A stretch of 64,000 nt of DNA. It comes from Leucogyrophana mollusca. Taxonomy: Eukaryota > Basidiomycota > Agaricomycetes > Boletales. The notes below the pieces were generated by a model that worked only from the letters and a program-made list of their open reading frames with translations, was not told the origin of the DNA and ran no database searches. Made by a program: the position numbers and the translations under genes. Positions 23,331 to 34,574 of the stretch are shown one piece after another. Numbering within the stretch: position 1 is the stretch's first letter; the number at the start of each line of letters is the position of its first letter. Location: contig MU266358.1 of assembly GCA_021014945.1 (NCBI GenBank), positions 1 to 64,000 on the forward strand. The letters run 5' to 3'.

Positions 23331-25808
23331 CTACAATACGTACCTAAAATCGCGGTTCTGGATATCCGTCAGGTCCAAGAATTCCTATTCAACACCATCA
23401 GTAAACCCCTCCATAATGGAAAAGGTGTGACGTGCCTTGGCGACCTTGACTTCTACGCGCTTCCCATCCTCTGTGGTGTGCTCAACATAGACATCCTCAT
23501 ACGTCTCATCAGCGGGTTCTGAGTCTCGTCGGAGGTTTTCCCGTCTGAGTAGTTCGCGAATTGCCAGCATCAGTAGAGCGCAGAGAATGTAGCAGATCGC
23601 GATGACGATCCAGGGAATGTGGTTTCTGTGGGGAACGTGAGCGATTACGAGTGTCCTCAGGTATAAATTCAAAATCATACCGGGGCTTATATTGTTGCCT
23701 CCACATGAAGGGTCCGAGAGCATTTCCTACGCAGTATGCCGAAAGCATAATGGCATTTGTTACGACCTACGAACCGTGAAGGTGGATGTCAGTGAACTAG
23801 TTCGGAGGAAAGGGCCAAAACGCACCTTCTTCGTGTGGCCTGCCGTCACATTGTTAAGCCACGACAATGACAACACAAAGCCCGTGGTACAGACGCCTGA
23901 AATCTCGATGTTAGTATGCTGTAAATTTAGCAGAAGATAGCACGCGTACCCGTCATGTACTGCCCGATCAGCAGCCCCACTTTGTTACCCCACGGCAAGA
24001 AGTTCACCAGCGCAATACCCAACAGAGTAGGCAAATAGTACGCTGCGCCAACATAGCCACGCGCATTTGGCAAGCGGGCTGCAAGTTGAACACCAGTGAA
24101 GATAGTCAGGATCTCGACCGTCCCATTGACACAACCAAGGAGGGTCGTCTGGAGGTACGTGAAACCGAACGAGGATACGATGAGCTGCTGCTGGTTCGAC
24201 ACTGAGTTCGGGATGTCGTTGAGAATGGATAGGAGTGCGAAGAGCCAGGTTTTTGGGTCGACAAGGGCTTCGATCATCCTATCCGCGAATAGTGTGAGCA
24301 AATGGAGAAGTGAACTGATAAGAGACATACTGCTCCTTCTTGAAGTGCTTATTCTCGACACCAGTTTGATTTTCCTGTTATTCTTCTCAGCGTAGGTGAT
24401 TTCGAACGAACGCATATACTCACCTTAATGCGCAGGATAGCTTTCGCTCGTTCGTCCATCGTGAGGAACCATGCATTGGTGGGCGAGTCGGGGAATAAGA
24501 ACCTAGAGGACACTAGATGAGTATGACCTCGCGCCGAAACTACCTCAATCTACATACCAATAGCTTACGGCAACAATCAAAGTGAGGGTTCCAGTGATGA
24601 TCATGAGCCTGGTGTATGTGAGTGAATGAGAGCTAGGTCTTGGGAGAATCTACTTCACTTGCCATTGCCAGGGTGCGAATCCGTGAGTTTTGATGTGGAG
24701 GGTACCAAAACTAATAAAGCCGGACATAATCTGAGCTAGTTAACATCCACACTCTTAGTCTTTATCCACGTTAAGACCTCGTTGGAATTCTCACCTATCC
24801 CGTTCATCAAGACTGAAATCGCGTCAGCTTGAATGCCAGGATCCGAACTGAAACGTCAACACTTACACCAATAACCAACTCGTAACGTCTGCTCTTTCCG
24901 GGTGTAAAACATTGAAGTAACAATCATGAACCCCGCCGTAATAGATCCCTCGCACACGCCGAGGATCATGCGCACGATAAGGAGGCCAGCAAAGTTCGTA
25001 CAAGCCGCATGACAAGCCAAGGCGACGCCCCATGTGAAGATGTTTAAGCTGAAGGGTTGCACAGCAGCCGTTGTGAGCATAATGACATTGAAGACAGTGG
25101 GTGAAAATCGTACCTCATCCATTTGCCCACTGGGAATCGCTGGAGCGCTAGGTTCTGCGGGTACTCAAAGAGGAGATAGCTCAAATAGAAAACAGTGCTC
25201 AGCCTGATAAGTGGTAAAGTCAGGGAAACCACCAGTGGCTGAGATATGAAACTACCAGTTGTATCTGCGGCACGGGTTAGTCTAAGAGCGGGAGACATGG
25301 TCGGAATACCCACTCGTTCGTCGTCAAGTTCGTAGATTTTCTGTGAACAATACTTCAGATAAGAATAGCAAGACGCGGGTTCAACTGGATCTCACTGAAT
25401 TCCCAAAATAGAGGAATTACTGAGCGTCATCTTGTCCATGTATTGAATCCTGCGCCAGGGCAGGTCAATCTAACTTGATTCGATGTCGAATGTTGAATAC
25501 ACTTACCAGTACAGAACTGCGTTAAGATGCATACATCAGTTATATGGCAAGCAGGCCTCGCCAAAGGTATGGCGTACCGCACATCATCGGAAGGATGTGT
25601 TGATCTATCTTTTTCCTAGATCTCTCGTGAGCGAAGAACGGATCATCGAGCCCACCAGCACACACCTGATTCGAATAGCTTCATCGGGATCGAGGGTCGC
25701 AGAAACACTTGACGCCAGCTGGGCCGCCGTGTCCACCTCATTTGCAGAGACCGACACGCCATTGCGTTTCTCGTCCTTGACTGCCGCGCCGGAGGACTCT
25801 GTACTCAT
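23331..25808 (-). CDS. Dal5/allantoate permease-like MFS transporter, copy 1
   Basis: This is a plasma-membrane anion:cation symporter of the major facilitator superfamily, of the group containing yeast Dal5 (allantoate, ureidosuccinate, vitamins). The soluble N-terminus MSTESSGAAVKDEKRNGVSV ends LDPDEAIRIR. Exons then carry YLSYLLFEYPQNLALQRFPVGKW, FTWGVALACHAACTNFAGLL and VRMILGVCEGSITAGFMIV, diagnostic of this group. They are followed by WLFALLSILNDIPNSVSNQQ, LLGCVNGTVEILTIFTGVQL and RNHIPWIVIAICYILCALLM. The tail ends EFLDLTDIQNRDFRYVL at 23331. About ten introns are present. The final intron (23385-23435) appears to use a GC donor; the paralogue has GT there. It is a tandem duplicate of 26745-29291. 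The substrate is unknown. Confidence 0.88.
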
Positions 25809-26744
25809 CGTCACGGAGCAAGTCAGTGAGGAAGAAAGAAAAGATAAGAAAGGCGGGGTCAAACGGAATCCCAGAGGCTAATAACTCCACCTGTTTATTG
25901 TCGCATATGTCATGATCATATCATCGTGTGCACATATGTCCTTGGCGAATGAATCAAGTTGTCGATCGTGATGTGGACCTGAACGGATCGCTACGGGCTC
26001 GCTACGACCGGCTAGAAAATGGCGGGGGCCGCCGCGATGTACCTGCAAGTGTCCAGCTGGGGAAGCTTTTATCCTCATAAAACGAGTTGGCCTCTGTTGG
26101 CCTGTATGGATTTTTAGCCATGATAAGGCCAGACTACTTTTATTTGCCAAAGAAGGAAGGAAGGAAAGATATCCACCCCACACCGCGTCGGGTAAAATCG
26201 GCCTATGGTGGGCCTTGAGGACCACCCCGTGCGGAGGCAGTCGAAACGACCCCGAGGGCCGAGACATATGCCCAAGTCGATGTCGGTTTCTCCATGCATT
26301 ATGGCGAAATCGCATAATCCATCCTACCGAAACGCCATAATGGCCCATAGCCCAGCTGCGGTCGTGACTGGGGGGCACAACCGAGGAGAGACCGCCTCCG
26401 AGAGTCCATGACATTCCGACAGTGGTCGTGTAAGCAGTGCGTGCTTGCTTGTACGATGCAATTGATCTTGAAGAACATCTGTAAATTGAACAAATTAACT
26501 TAACAAACAGCCATCCCACCAGGAAACCGGGAGCGATGATCAATGATCGGTAGCAATGAATGCGCCATGGAGTTGACGGATGCCGGAGTGCCCAGTGGGT
26601 CACAACACCAGAGTGCTAAAGGCAGCAAACCATCGCACCATGATCAGAGATTCTTACGTTTACTTCCAGTCAAAGTCACAATGATAGGTATACAGTCAAT
26701 ACCCTCCCGCAACGCTATCGTACCACTTCTCTCTCAGGAACCCA
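25809..26744. promoter_or_regulatory. Spacer between tandem MFS genes
   Basis: This is the promoter side of MFS copy 1. It contains a minus-strand open frame of 241 codons (25878-26603) with no domain. A block around TCCTTGGCGAAT (about 25940) recurs near 29385 upstream of MFS copy 2, so upstream sequence was duplicated with the gene. The open frame is probably fortuitous. Confidence 0.4.
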
Positions 26745-29291
26745 CTACAACACATACCTAAAGTCGCGATTCTGCCTATCAGTCAGGTCCAGGAATTCCT
26801 GGAAATAAAAGCGTTAGGCATGAGATACGCGACGTCGTAGATATAGGATTGAATGAGAAACCCAATCGTGGTATCAAGTTGGAAAAAATGCGCACCTTAT
26901 CGACCTTCACTTCCACGCGTTTCCCGTCCTCCGTGACGCGCTCGATGAAGAATTCGTCATCCGTCTCCTCCACAGGCTCTGCGTCCCGCTTGCGATTCTC
27001 CCGAGCGAGAAGGGCGCGCAGGACGAGGAGCAGGAGCGGGCAGATTACGTAGCATATCCCAATGACGGTCCAGGGGACGTGGTTTCTGCGCAATGCAAAC
27101 ACACATGACGAGATCGATATGTCAGTTAGAATATGACATGTCTGGTGCACGATGACTCTCACCGAGGTTTGTACTGTGCCTCCCACATGAACGGTCCAGC
27201 GGCATTTCCAATGCAATACGCTGAAAGCATAATAGCGTTCGTTACTACCTTGGAGTCGTGGTGTATGTCAGTACCTTCTCGTGGAAGGATTCAAGCGGGC
27301 AATCCGACAGACCTTTTTCGTGTGTCCCGCTGTCACATTGCCCAACCATGAGAGGGCCAATACGAAGCCCGTCGTGCTGATGCCTACAATCCGCCCGTGA
27401 GCCTGGATCAGCGACACTACCACCAAAGCCAAACGCACCAGTCATCCACTGTGCGAACAACAGCCCCACCTTGTCGCTCCACGGCAAAAGGTTCACCAAC
27501 AGGATCCCCAGCAGCGTAGGCAAGAAATACACAGCCCCGACATACGCTCTCACATCCGGCCAGCGCGCGGCGAGCTGCACACCCGTAAATATCGTGAGAA
27601 TCTCGACAACCCCACTGACGCAAGCGAGGAGCGTCGTCTGGAGGTCGCTGAAGCCGAACGAGGACATGATGATTTGCTGCTGGTTTGTTAAGGAGTTAGG
27701 AACGTTGTCGAGGGCAGAGAAGAGCGCGAAGATCCAGGTTTTGGGGTCAGTTAAAGCTTCAATCATTCTGAGGTCGTGTTCAGGGTATGGACAGGGGAGG
27801 GTAAGGAAGAAATGAATGGAAGACGTACTGATCTTTCTTAAAGTGCTTGTTCTCTACTCCAGTCTGGTTTTCCTTGATCCGCTGAACGGCCTTAGCACGC
27901 TCGTCCATAGTGAGGAACCACGCGTTCGTAGGGGAATCGGGGAAGAAGAACCTACAAAACGTCTGTGAAGTGCGGGAGACCAGGAGTCACTAATGCATAC
28001 CAGTACGTGACAGCGAGTATAAGGGTAAGGGCTCCGGTGATGATCATGAGCCTATTATGGAAGATGAGGACGTTTGGAGAGCATCAAAGACCGATGGTAC
28101 AAACCATTGCCACGGCTCAAACCCGGTAGTCTTGATATGAAGAGTACCAAAGCTGATGAAACCAGATATTATCTGGGCTGCAGCACTATTCAGCTTTCCC
28201 CATCCCCAAGTCCTTTTCGAATTTAGGCTTACCTGTACCATTCATGAGGACTACACGTGTACATAGCAGAGTCATCGTCAATTCAACACTACGGAATGAT
28301 AGCAAACAAAGTATCACTCACACCAATACCCGACCCTCAATGTTTGCTCATTTCGTGTATAAAACATTGAGCTGACGATCATGAACCCCGCCGTGATGGA
28401 TCCTTCGCAGATCCCGAGTATCAATCGCACGACAAAAAGTCCTGCAAAGTTCTTGCATGCTGCATGACACATCAATGCGACACCCCAGACGAAGATGTTG
28501 ATGCTACATGGCAAACGCGTAAATTGGTTTATGGTAAGTATGTGCGGCGGGAGTTAAGAGCTTGGGCAGGGCCTGCATACCTCATCCACTTTCCGACGGG
28601 GAAGCGCTGGAGAGCAAGATTCTGTGGGTATTCGAAGAGGAGGTAGCTGAGGTAGAAGATAGTGCCTAGCCTAGCGCATACATCCACTTCAGCGATTATT
28701 TGGAGGATGAAAACCGATGTGTCAGGTTACCAGTTGTATCTTTGGGTGTTATGGGTTGAGTGCCGAGCATAAAAGGTGGTGTATCTGCACTCACTGATTC
28801 GTTGATAGGTGCGTGGCTTGTCTGGATGTGGATGGTTGGCGGGAGATAAGTAAGTAGATGATGGCTGCAGCTTACTCGATACCAAGGATAGCAGAGCTGC
28901 CCAGCGTTGTCTTATCCATGAACTGTATCCTGCAGCAGATGAGTACATGTCTTTATGATCCAGTTTCTGTGCAATTCACCAGTAGAGGGCTGCAGTAGCA
29001 CAGATGCAATTTCGTAAACTCTATCCATCAATATTACTACAAGACTTACTGCACATCATTGGAAGAATGTTCTTGTCGATCTTCCTCCTGTTGTAGACAC
29101 TTGGGTTAGCGTAAAATGAAGGAATCACTGTGTTCTAAGCACCTTATCCGTAGCGCTTCTTCAGGATCGAGCGCCGTCGAAAGGCCCGAAACGAGCTGGG
29201 CACCTGTGTCAACCTCTTTCGTCGAGATAGCAATACCATTGTGCTTCTCGTCCTTAACCACCGCACCCACGCTTGACGTCTCAGAGCTCAT
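26745..29291 (-). CDS. Dal5/allantoate permease-like MFS transporter, copy 2
   Basis: This is a tandem paralogue of 23331-25808 with the same exon order. The N-terminus MSSETSSVGAVVKDEKHNGI ends LDPEEALRIR. Membrane exons include NIFVWGVALMCHAACKNFAG, VRLILGICEGSITAGFMIV, WIFALFSALDNVPNSLTNQQ, LLACVSGVVEILTIFTGVQL and VYFLPTLLGILLVNLLPW. The next exons hold RNHVPWTVIGICYVICPLLL and the tail FIERVTEDGKRVEVKVDK, then EFLDLTDRQNRDFRYVL. The last intron has a normal GTGCGC donor. It is predicted to have 12 transmembrane helices and to be functional, with an unknown solute. It could export or import an acidic metabolite. A link to the PKS cluster 12 kb away is speculative. Confidence 0.88.
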
Positions 29292-29965
29292 CTTGCGGAC
29301 GACGGGGGGGAAGCAAGAGAAAGTGACGCTCAAACTCCAGCTTCTTCGCCCGCTTTATGTCACGCGTCCATTGGTGCATACTTATCCTTGGCGAATCCAC
29401 GAAGTTGACAGTGATAACGATAGGCCATTGTGATCGTGGACCGTGGGTGGGTACCTGAAGCCTTAATCTGTCGCAAGATAGGCAACTTGAGGGTTATGTT
29501 CGTGCTATTCATAGACTCTGGTGACAGGAACTGAGAAAGTGGCGGGAACTTGGAAATTCACACTTCAGCGCAACTTCAGCGTATTAATCGGGTCGTTTTC
29601 CTCTTCTTGGACTACATGTTAAAGTAAACGTTGGAGAGACAGCGTCATCGCATCATCTACCGACAAAATCATCAGCAGAAAATAAGTGTTGAGGATAAAG
29701 AATTGGACCAATCTGACTAACCTATATATACCGCGTACTACCTCGTCGTCCGGAACAGAGAGGGAAAGAGCCGTTTGGCTTATTACACTTTACACCAAGC
29801 CTCCGTCATCGTCATAGAAACTTCAAGAAAGTGAGTGCTCCATGCGTGAAAGAGGATAAAAGCTATAAAATTACTAGAAATCGGTTAGGCCTCGTTAGGC
29901 CGATATTCTTTTCCACTTTGATTTTCGGGTAGCTCGCCTAAGCTTCCTCCAGCCGACCATTTACA
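29292..29965. promoter_or_regulatory. Divergent spacer upstream of MFS copy 2
   Basis: This non-coding spacer separates MFS copy 2 (minus) from the next plus-strand gene. A CCTATATATACCGCG stretch near 29720 is a possible TATA element. No gene was seen. Confidence 0.35.
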
Positions 29966-30469
29966 ATGTCCTCAACGATACTCTCACCGACGTCTGTACC
30001 ACCTTCAACCACATCTCCGCCAATCGCACAACTCCTCCCGCTAGCCCGCAACGCATTCACGATCCTCTCTTCTGTCACACTCACACTCAGCCGTCTCCTC
30101 CTCGCCGTTCTTCGCCCGCTTCACATATTCCTCCCAGTCCTCCTCAGCATCCTAGCCCCGTTCACACTACTCTTCGACATCCTCCTCGACGGATTCGTGC
30201 TCACGCCATACGCAGTGGTTTCAGGCGCAGTCGCCGCGCTGTATCCGGTGTACGTGTTTTGCGGGGTGGCGTGCGTCAGTGGAGCTGCTGTTGGGATCTT
30301 TGGAAGAGGCTTGGTTTCGGTACTCAACGCTGTCGTAGCACCTTCTTCATCGGCAAAGGAGGAGATAGCGCCAGTACCCGCCACACCATCGTCTGACGGT
30401 TCGCCTACAACCAAGACGCCGAGCAAGCGACGACGACTAAGAACTATAGAAGTTCGAAAGAGGCGCTGA
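29966..30469 (+). CDS. Small integral membrane protein, function unknown
   Basis: This is a single uninterrupted frame of 167 codons. The N-terminal 20 residues are Ser/Thr/Pro-rich. Hydrophobic segments follow at about residues 27-50 (AFTILSSVTLTLSRLLLAVL), 52-75 (LHIFLPVLLSILAPFTLLFD) and 78-115 (an Ala/Gly/Val-rich pair). The C-terminal 45 residues are polar and end in a strongly basic tail, TPSKRRRLRTIEVRKRR. Three or four membrane spans with a cytosolic basic tail are likely. No family was recognised; similar small proteins are common in Agaricomycetes. The opposite strand is also open (30121-30498), but that translation looks unnatural. Confidence 0.6.
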   Translation: MSSTILSPTSVPPSTTSPPIAQLLPLARNAFTILSSVTLTLSRLLLAVLRPLHIFLPVLLSILAPFTLLFDILLDGFVLTPYAVVSGAVAALYPVYVFCGVACVSGAAVGIFGRGLVSVLNAVVAPSSSAKEEIAPVPATPSSDGSPTTKTPSKRRRLRTIEVRKRR

Positions 30470-30807
30470 CCTTTGAAAGACTCGCTTTCAAGCATCAAAC
30501 ATCACTTTGGTCTGGTTGCCTACTTATACAAAAGGCTAGTGCTGACTTGCATTTTTCACCAGAAGTCATGACTTTTACGCAGCTCATTCGATTGTACATT
30601 CAGTGTCAAGCATACCCCTTATCATTAGACGCTCAATTATTGTCGGGGTGAGCGTTATCGATAAGTTAAACACTTGAAGGTACATACAGTTCGTGAACAC
30701 GGTATGTAAACCTCTTCCGCCTGGGTAAGACATGTCTAGCGGCGAACTCCGGCAACATATAAAAATCAAAAGCAGCCAACTCAGGGGCTCAGTCTGTAAC
30801 AACGACT

Positions 30808-31430
30808 ATGTCCACATCCGCATCTGACAACGTCGTGGGCATCACCATCGCCTGTAACGCAGACAGGCATCACAGAGGCGTCTTTGAGACGACCATCATT
30901 AAGCCGTCGCACAAGATTTACGAGCTCGGCGTCGTTTGTCCCCTGTACAACAAGGTCGGGCTCCCCCTTGTCATGTATCGCCACCTCTCCGAGGACCCGT
31001 TGAATATGTGCCGTGATCCGGGGCTGGATAACCAGATTGCGACGTTTTTGATGATAGAACCGAGCAATGGGTTCGCGAAAGCAGAGTAAGTTTCGTTCCC
31101 TCCACCTAACACAACAGCAGTTTCATTGTCGCTTCTCATAGATGGCAGCAGTGCGTCGGGACTGTAAGACTCCTCTTTCCCTTTCTGTCGTTTAAAAAAT
31201 GACAATTCTTGCAGGTGACAGTCATGAGGCAAGACAAGAAGCCGCTTACCCCCGAAGCTATCGAGACATTATGGATGTACGCTGATAGCATCCTCGATTT
31301 GTTCGGGGAGGGGGACGACCCGAAGACTGAGATGACGGCTTGGGGTTTGCTTCAATTTTGCGAGGAATATAGAGAAGGCCGGCTGGAAAACGGGCATCAG
31401 AGATTTGAGGGTATGGCTTTGCCGCTTTGA
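30808..31430 (+). CDS. Conserved hypothetical protein with a decayed paralogue at 58.3 kb
   Basis: Three exons are inferred: 30808-31085, 31142-31163 (22 nt) and 31215-31430. The join reads NGFAKAE / WQQCVGT / VTVMRQDKK. The product is about 170 residues. It starts MSTSASDNVVGITIACNADR, continues through an ELGVVCPLYNKVGLPLVMYR block and ends with an acidic helical part, TPEAIETLWMYADSILDLFG...RFEGMALPL. No signal peptide, membrane segment or known domain was identified. A pseudogene copy with the same exon-intron layout lies at 58290-58701, on the far side of the PKS-NRPS. This places the gene inside the duplicated region around the cluster. Confidence 0.65.
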
Positions 31431-32041
31431 TGAAGATCTACACCACGGGAGACTTCGTTTTGCACACGTTGGTAGTGGACATACTCTCGGCGATCCTCCA
31501 TCAAGTTTCGTTTGCCAGCGGTCGGTGCAGCGAAGTAGAAATCGCCGTGACTCGTCATTATGTAGCCCGCGTCTGCCAGTTTTTCGCCTTCAATTCCATC
31601 TTGAACTCCCAAAAAATCCCCGGCGGGCGCCTGTTGTAAAGACCCGCGCTGGCCTTCATCTATCGATAATGATATACACCAGCAGCACCAAAAACGACCG
31701 CGCTCGAATCCTACGGGTCCGTCGTCGGCAATTCACTTCAATGATCCACGAGGCACCGTGAGGCCCCGCTGACGAACGTGATGCTCTTGGAAGGCACTCA
31801 GATTTTCGATGAGTATGGGGAGAAAAAGCAGAGTAGGTCGGGAATATAGTCTTGTCCTCTCTTGCTCGGTGACCAGGTTTCCTCACGATCACAGCTTATA
31901 CACATCCCATAGATTCCAGATTGATCATGCTACTGGTCACATAAATGTACGTCTCGGCGCATTGTAAAGCTCGGATGAAAGCTAGGTACGTGTCAAAAAC
32001 TCGGCTATCACGCACGCGAGACTTAGATGGAGGGGAACATT
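31431..32041. other. Convergent intergenic spacer
   Basis: This is the 3' flank of the 30808 gene and of the first ICMT-like gene. Several small overlapping open frames have no support. Confidence 0.35.
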
Positions 32042-32795
32042 CTAATACACACCGGGAACGAGTCGATATCTCACCCTCCTCGCATACTTCTCCCACACCT
32101 CTCCAAAGTGCTCTTTCAGCATCACATCCTCTCTCTTCGTCCGTGAAAACAGAACGGAGATCGTTAGCGCACACTGAGTCGCCCACGCCCCAAAGATGGT
32201 CTTTCCCCATGTCGTGTCAAGCCATCCACATGAGCGGCTGAATGACCCAGGTGACAAATGAACGAGTGTAAGTCCAACAACGACGAGGACTATAGCTGTA
32301 TAGCTAGGGTGCCGAACGACGGAGTACGGACCATCCGTCACGAGGCGGTGCTCCTTTCGGAGGCTCAGCTCGAAGGTGAAGTGCCGGCCGAGCGTGCGGT
32401 AGCACCAGATGCGACCGAGGCCCCCAGCGACGGCGAGGATGCTACCGGCAATGAGGTACCGGCTAGGCGTCAGGTCGTGGAGATGCCCAGCCGGAAGAAG
32501 GACTGCAAGTATTTGCCCTGAGGTTCGTGAGGGGAAATTTAAAGCCAGACTAACTGCGGTTGCGGCGAGGCATGGCAGCAAGGTCATTATCTGTGGGAAG
32601 CAGGTGAGTGCCAACAAATTAAGAGATCCAGCCGCAGGCACTTACCGGCAAGAGTACACTCCCCTTGACTAACACAGAATCGGAGAGCGGTACTTTCACC
32701 TGCTCAGACGTTTCTGGCGGAGGGTTCGGGGGCCTTGCTGAGATGCAGAACGACAGGGTTGACGTGAGCAGGAGTGATAGGTCTACTAACGACAT
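32042..32795 (-). CDS. ICMT-like integral membrane methyltransferase, copy 1
   Basis: This belongs to the isoprenylcysteine carboxyl methyltransferase/phospholipid methyltransferase superfamily, whose members use S-adenosylmethionine in membranes. There are two exons. The first encodes MSLVDLSLLLTSTLSFCISA, ending VKGSVLLP at about 32644. After a 55-nt intron the second starts IMTLLPCLAATAVSLALNFP. The second half holds the conserved cofactor region: RTLGRHFTFELSL, HRLVTDGPYSVVRHPSYTA, a hydrophobic pair, then EHFGEVWEKYARRVRYRLVPGVY. The protein is about 232 residues, close to ICMT length. The core residues (GRHFT, RHPSY, the final R-Y) are kept, so it should be active. The true substrate need not be a prenylated protein. 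Four intact and one broken copy occur in this window. Confidence 0.8.
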
Positions 32796-33369
32796 GGTCC
32801 GCCTTAATGGACAGAATGCGTGCAGGGAGCAAATTTATAGATTTCGATAGCTGGCCCGGAAACGCGAGCCGGGCATGGCGCCACAGTGATTGAGTGAAAC
32901 ACTTGTAGCGGACAGGCGCTCCAAGGCAAAGTTGAATATCCTGATCAAATTGCACCGCTGACCCGCATGGTGAATGCTCTATCCATCGTAGGTGGAGTCC
33001 TAAATAAAACTCACCTTACTTCTACAGCTTATGCCACAGGGGCGTGCATTTTAGTGGCACACATTTCGGCGGCGAACGCCCGGCTAGTCTGTGTTGCCGT
33101 CCTGTCAACAAGCAACACTAACGCTCGCCTTCCGGCATACATAACGCTGCATCACTAGGGTAAGCCGATTGTGTTCAGACTCACTGTCACAACTGATGAT
33201 ATACACCAAGTATAGTGCACCCGAGGATACGGAAGCAGTTATGCTCTGATGCGGCTCGCCCCAAGCTATCTGCGGGAGTATGAACAAGCCTGTTTAATGT
33301 TCTGGGCTATGCGCACACCACGGATGTCTTCCGATTACTCCGCATACAGAGCGCCCAGCGGAGGGACCA
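32796..33369. other. Spacer between ICMT copy 1 and ICMT pseudogene
   Basis: This is the promoter side of ICMT copy 1 and the downstream flank of the pseudogene. No gene is supported. Confidence 0.35.
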
Positions 33370-34077
33370 CCCTAAAAGTGTCAGGGACGAGCCTAAAATG
33401 CACCCTCCTTGCATATCTCTCCCACCCGCCCCCAAAATGCCTCTCCAATGCCACATCCTCTCTCGCTGTCCGAGAAAATGGAGCTGAGCCCGATAAGACG
33501 GTCTAAATCACCCAAACTGTGTTCTCCCGAAAACTGTGTCGAGCCACCCGCAAGAGCGCCGGGTAAAAGACCCGGGTGATGAGTGAATAAAAGCAAGTCC
33601 AACAACGACGGGGATCGCAGCTGGGGTAGCAAACGAAAGCGCACGGGCCACTAGTCACGAGACAATGTCCTTTTTGGAGGCTCAGTTTGTAGGTGAAATA
33701 TTGGCCGGGCGTGTGGTAGCACCAGATGCGACCGAAGCTCGCAGCCATGGTAAGAAGGGCGCCGGGGCGCTGACAATGAGGTACTAGCTGGGTAAGAGTT
33801 TCGGGAGACAGCCAGTCGGAAGAAGGTGGTGAAGTATTTGTGACGAGATTGACAAAGGGACATCAAGGGGGGGGGGACTACCGCAGCTATACATGTAAAC
33901 AAAGCGATGACTTGAGTGAAGGTGTCGGCGTCGACAAAGCGGACTGTCCGGGCAGACGTGACGAATGCGGTATCGGAGAGCGGCACCGCATCCACTCAGA
34001 CGCATCAGGCCGCGGAGGGTTATTAGAGGGCCTTAATGTTACAAGAGCGACAATGTCGACGCCAGCAATGATAGATT
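33370..34077 (-). pseudogene. Decayed ICMT-like gene (copy 2)
   Basis: Both exons of the ICMT-like family are recognisable but broken. The 5' part matches SLLASTLSLL, then an in-frame stop, then the PNPP-like region. The junction CRSPIPH/VPLSDTAFV resembles VPLSDSVLV of copy 1. The intron position is kept, followed by DTFTQVIALFTCIAAVV. The second exon has GRIWCYHTPGQYFTYKLSLQ and HCLVTSGPCAFVCYPS, where the RHPSY motif is mutated to CYPSC. Frameshifts follow and the 3' end resembles RYARRVHFRLVPDTF. The closest relative is copy 1 immediately downstream, so it is a degraded tandem duplicate. A run of ten G at about 33868 sits within it. Confidence 0.8.
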
Positions 34078-34553
34078 AATTGATGGATTCCCGGTAATGA
34101 ATAGATGCTCTCACGGGAGGACCAGCTTTACAGAACTTCGAGGATTGTGCCAGAAACGCTGGGGATAGCATTTCGGCAGCGAGTAGAACTCTCATACCCG
34201 ACACGCGGATTGTATAGGCCGGTAGTGTGAACTGATAGTCGTTGTTATTTGCGTCACTGGACAGCAACTGAACAGAACGGTCAGTGCCCTGTCTTGTGCA
34301 GATGGATGATTATGTAGAATGCCCCTTGATTCCAGAAGATTCGGTCATTCTGCTTGTTGCCGTCCAGTCAACGAGTGGCGTCAGCGAAGTTTCCGGAATT
34401 GGGTGCGTGGCCATATTATGTACATCTTTGCGCCAGCCATAACCTTTAATCGCAATGCGTCTTGCGAAATTGATGGGGACCAAAAACAACGAGGTGTCTA
34501 AGTACTGTACCGACCACAAGCCGTCAATGATTTTCCCTCAGCGCGTCCGTCGA
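34078..34553. repeat. GH3-ICMT spacer, copy A
   Basis: This spacer is homologous, in inverted orientation, to about 56722-57230 between GH3-2 and ICMT copy 4. For example, the minus strand of 34076-34267 reads VSGMRVLLAAEMLSPAF, and the plus strand near 57078 reads VSGVRAPLTAEILSPAF. A third piece, 34143-34217, recurs at 37723-37798. It is non-coding as far as can be seen. Its similarity simply marks the duplicated block. Confidence 0.7.
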
Positions 34554-34574
34554 TGACTCTAGCACCGGCGCCGT

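Noticed and set aside
25878..26603. 241-codon minus-strand open frame between the MFS genes
   Set aside because: It has no domain or natural-looking composition, lies in the duplicated upstream region of the MFS genes, and the homologous spacer of copy 2 has no matching frame.
30121..30498. Minus-strand frame overlapping the small membrane protein gene
   Set aside because: The plus-strand product has clear membrane segments and a basic tail; the antisense frame is a shadow.
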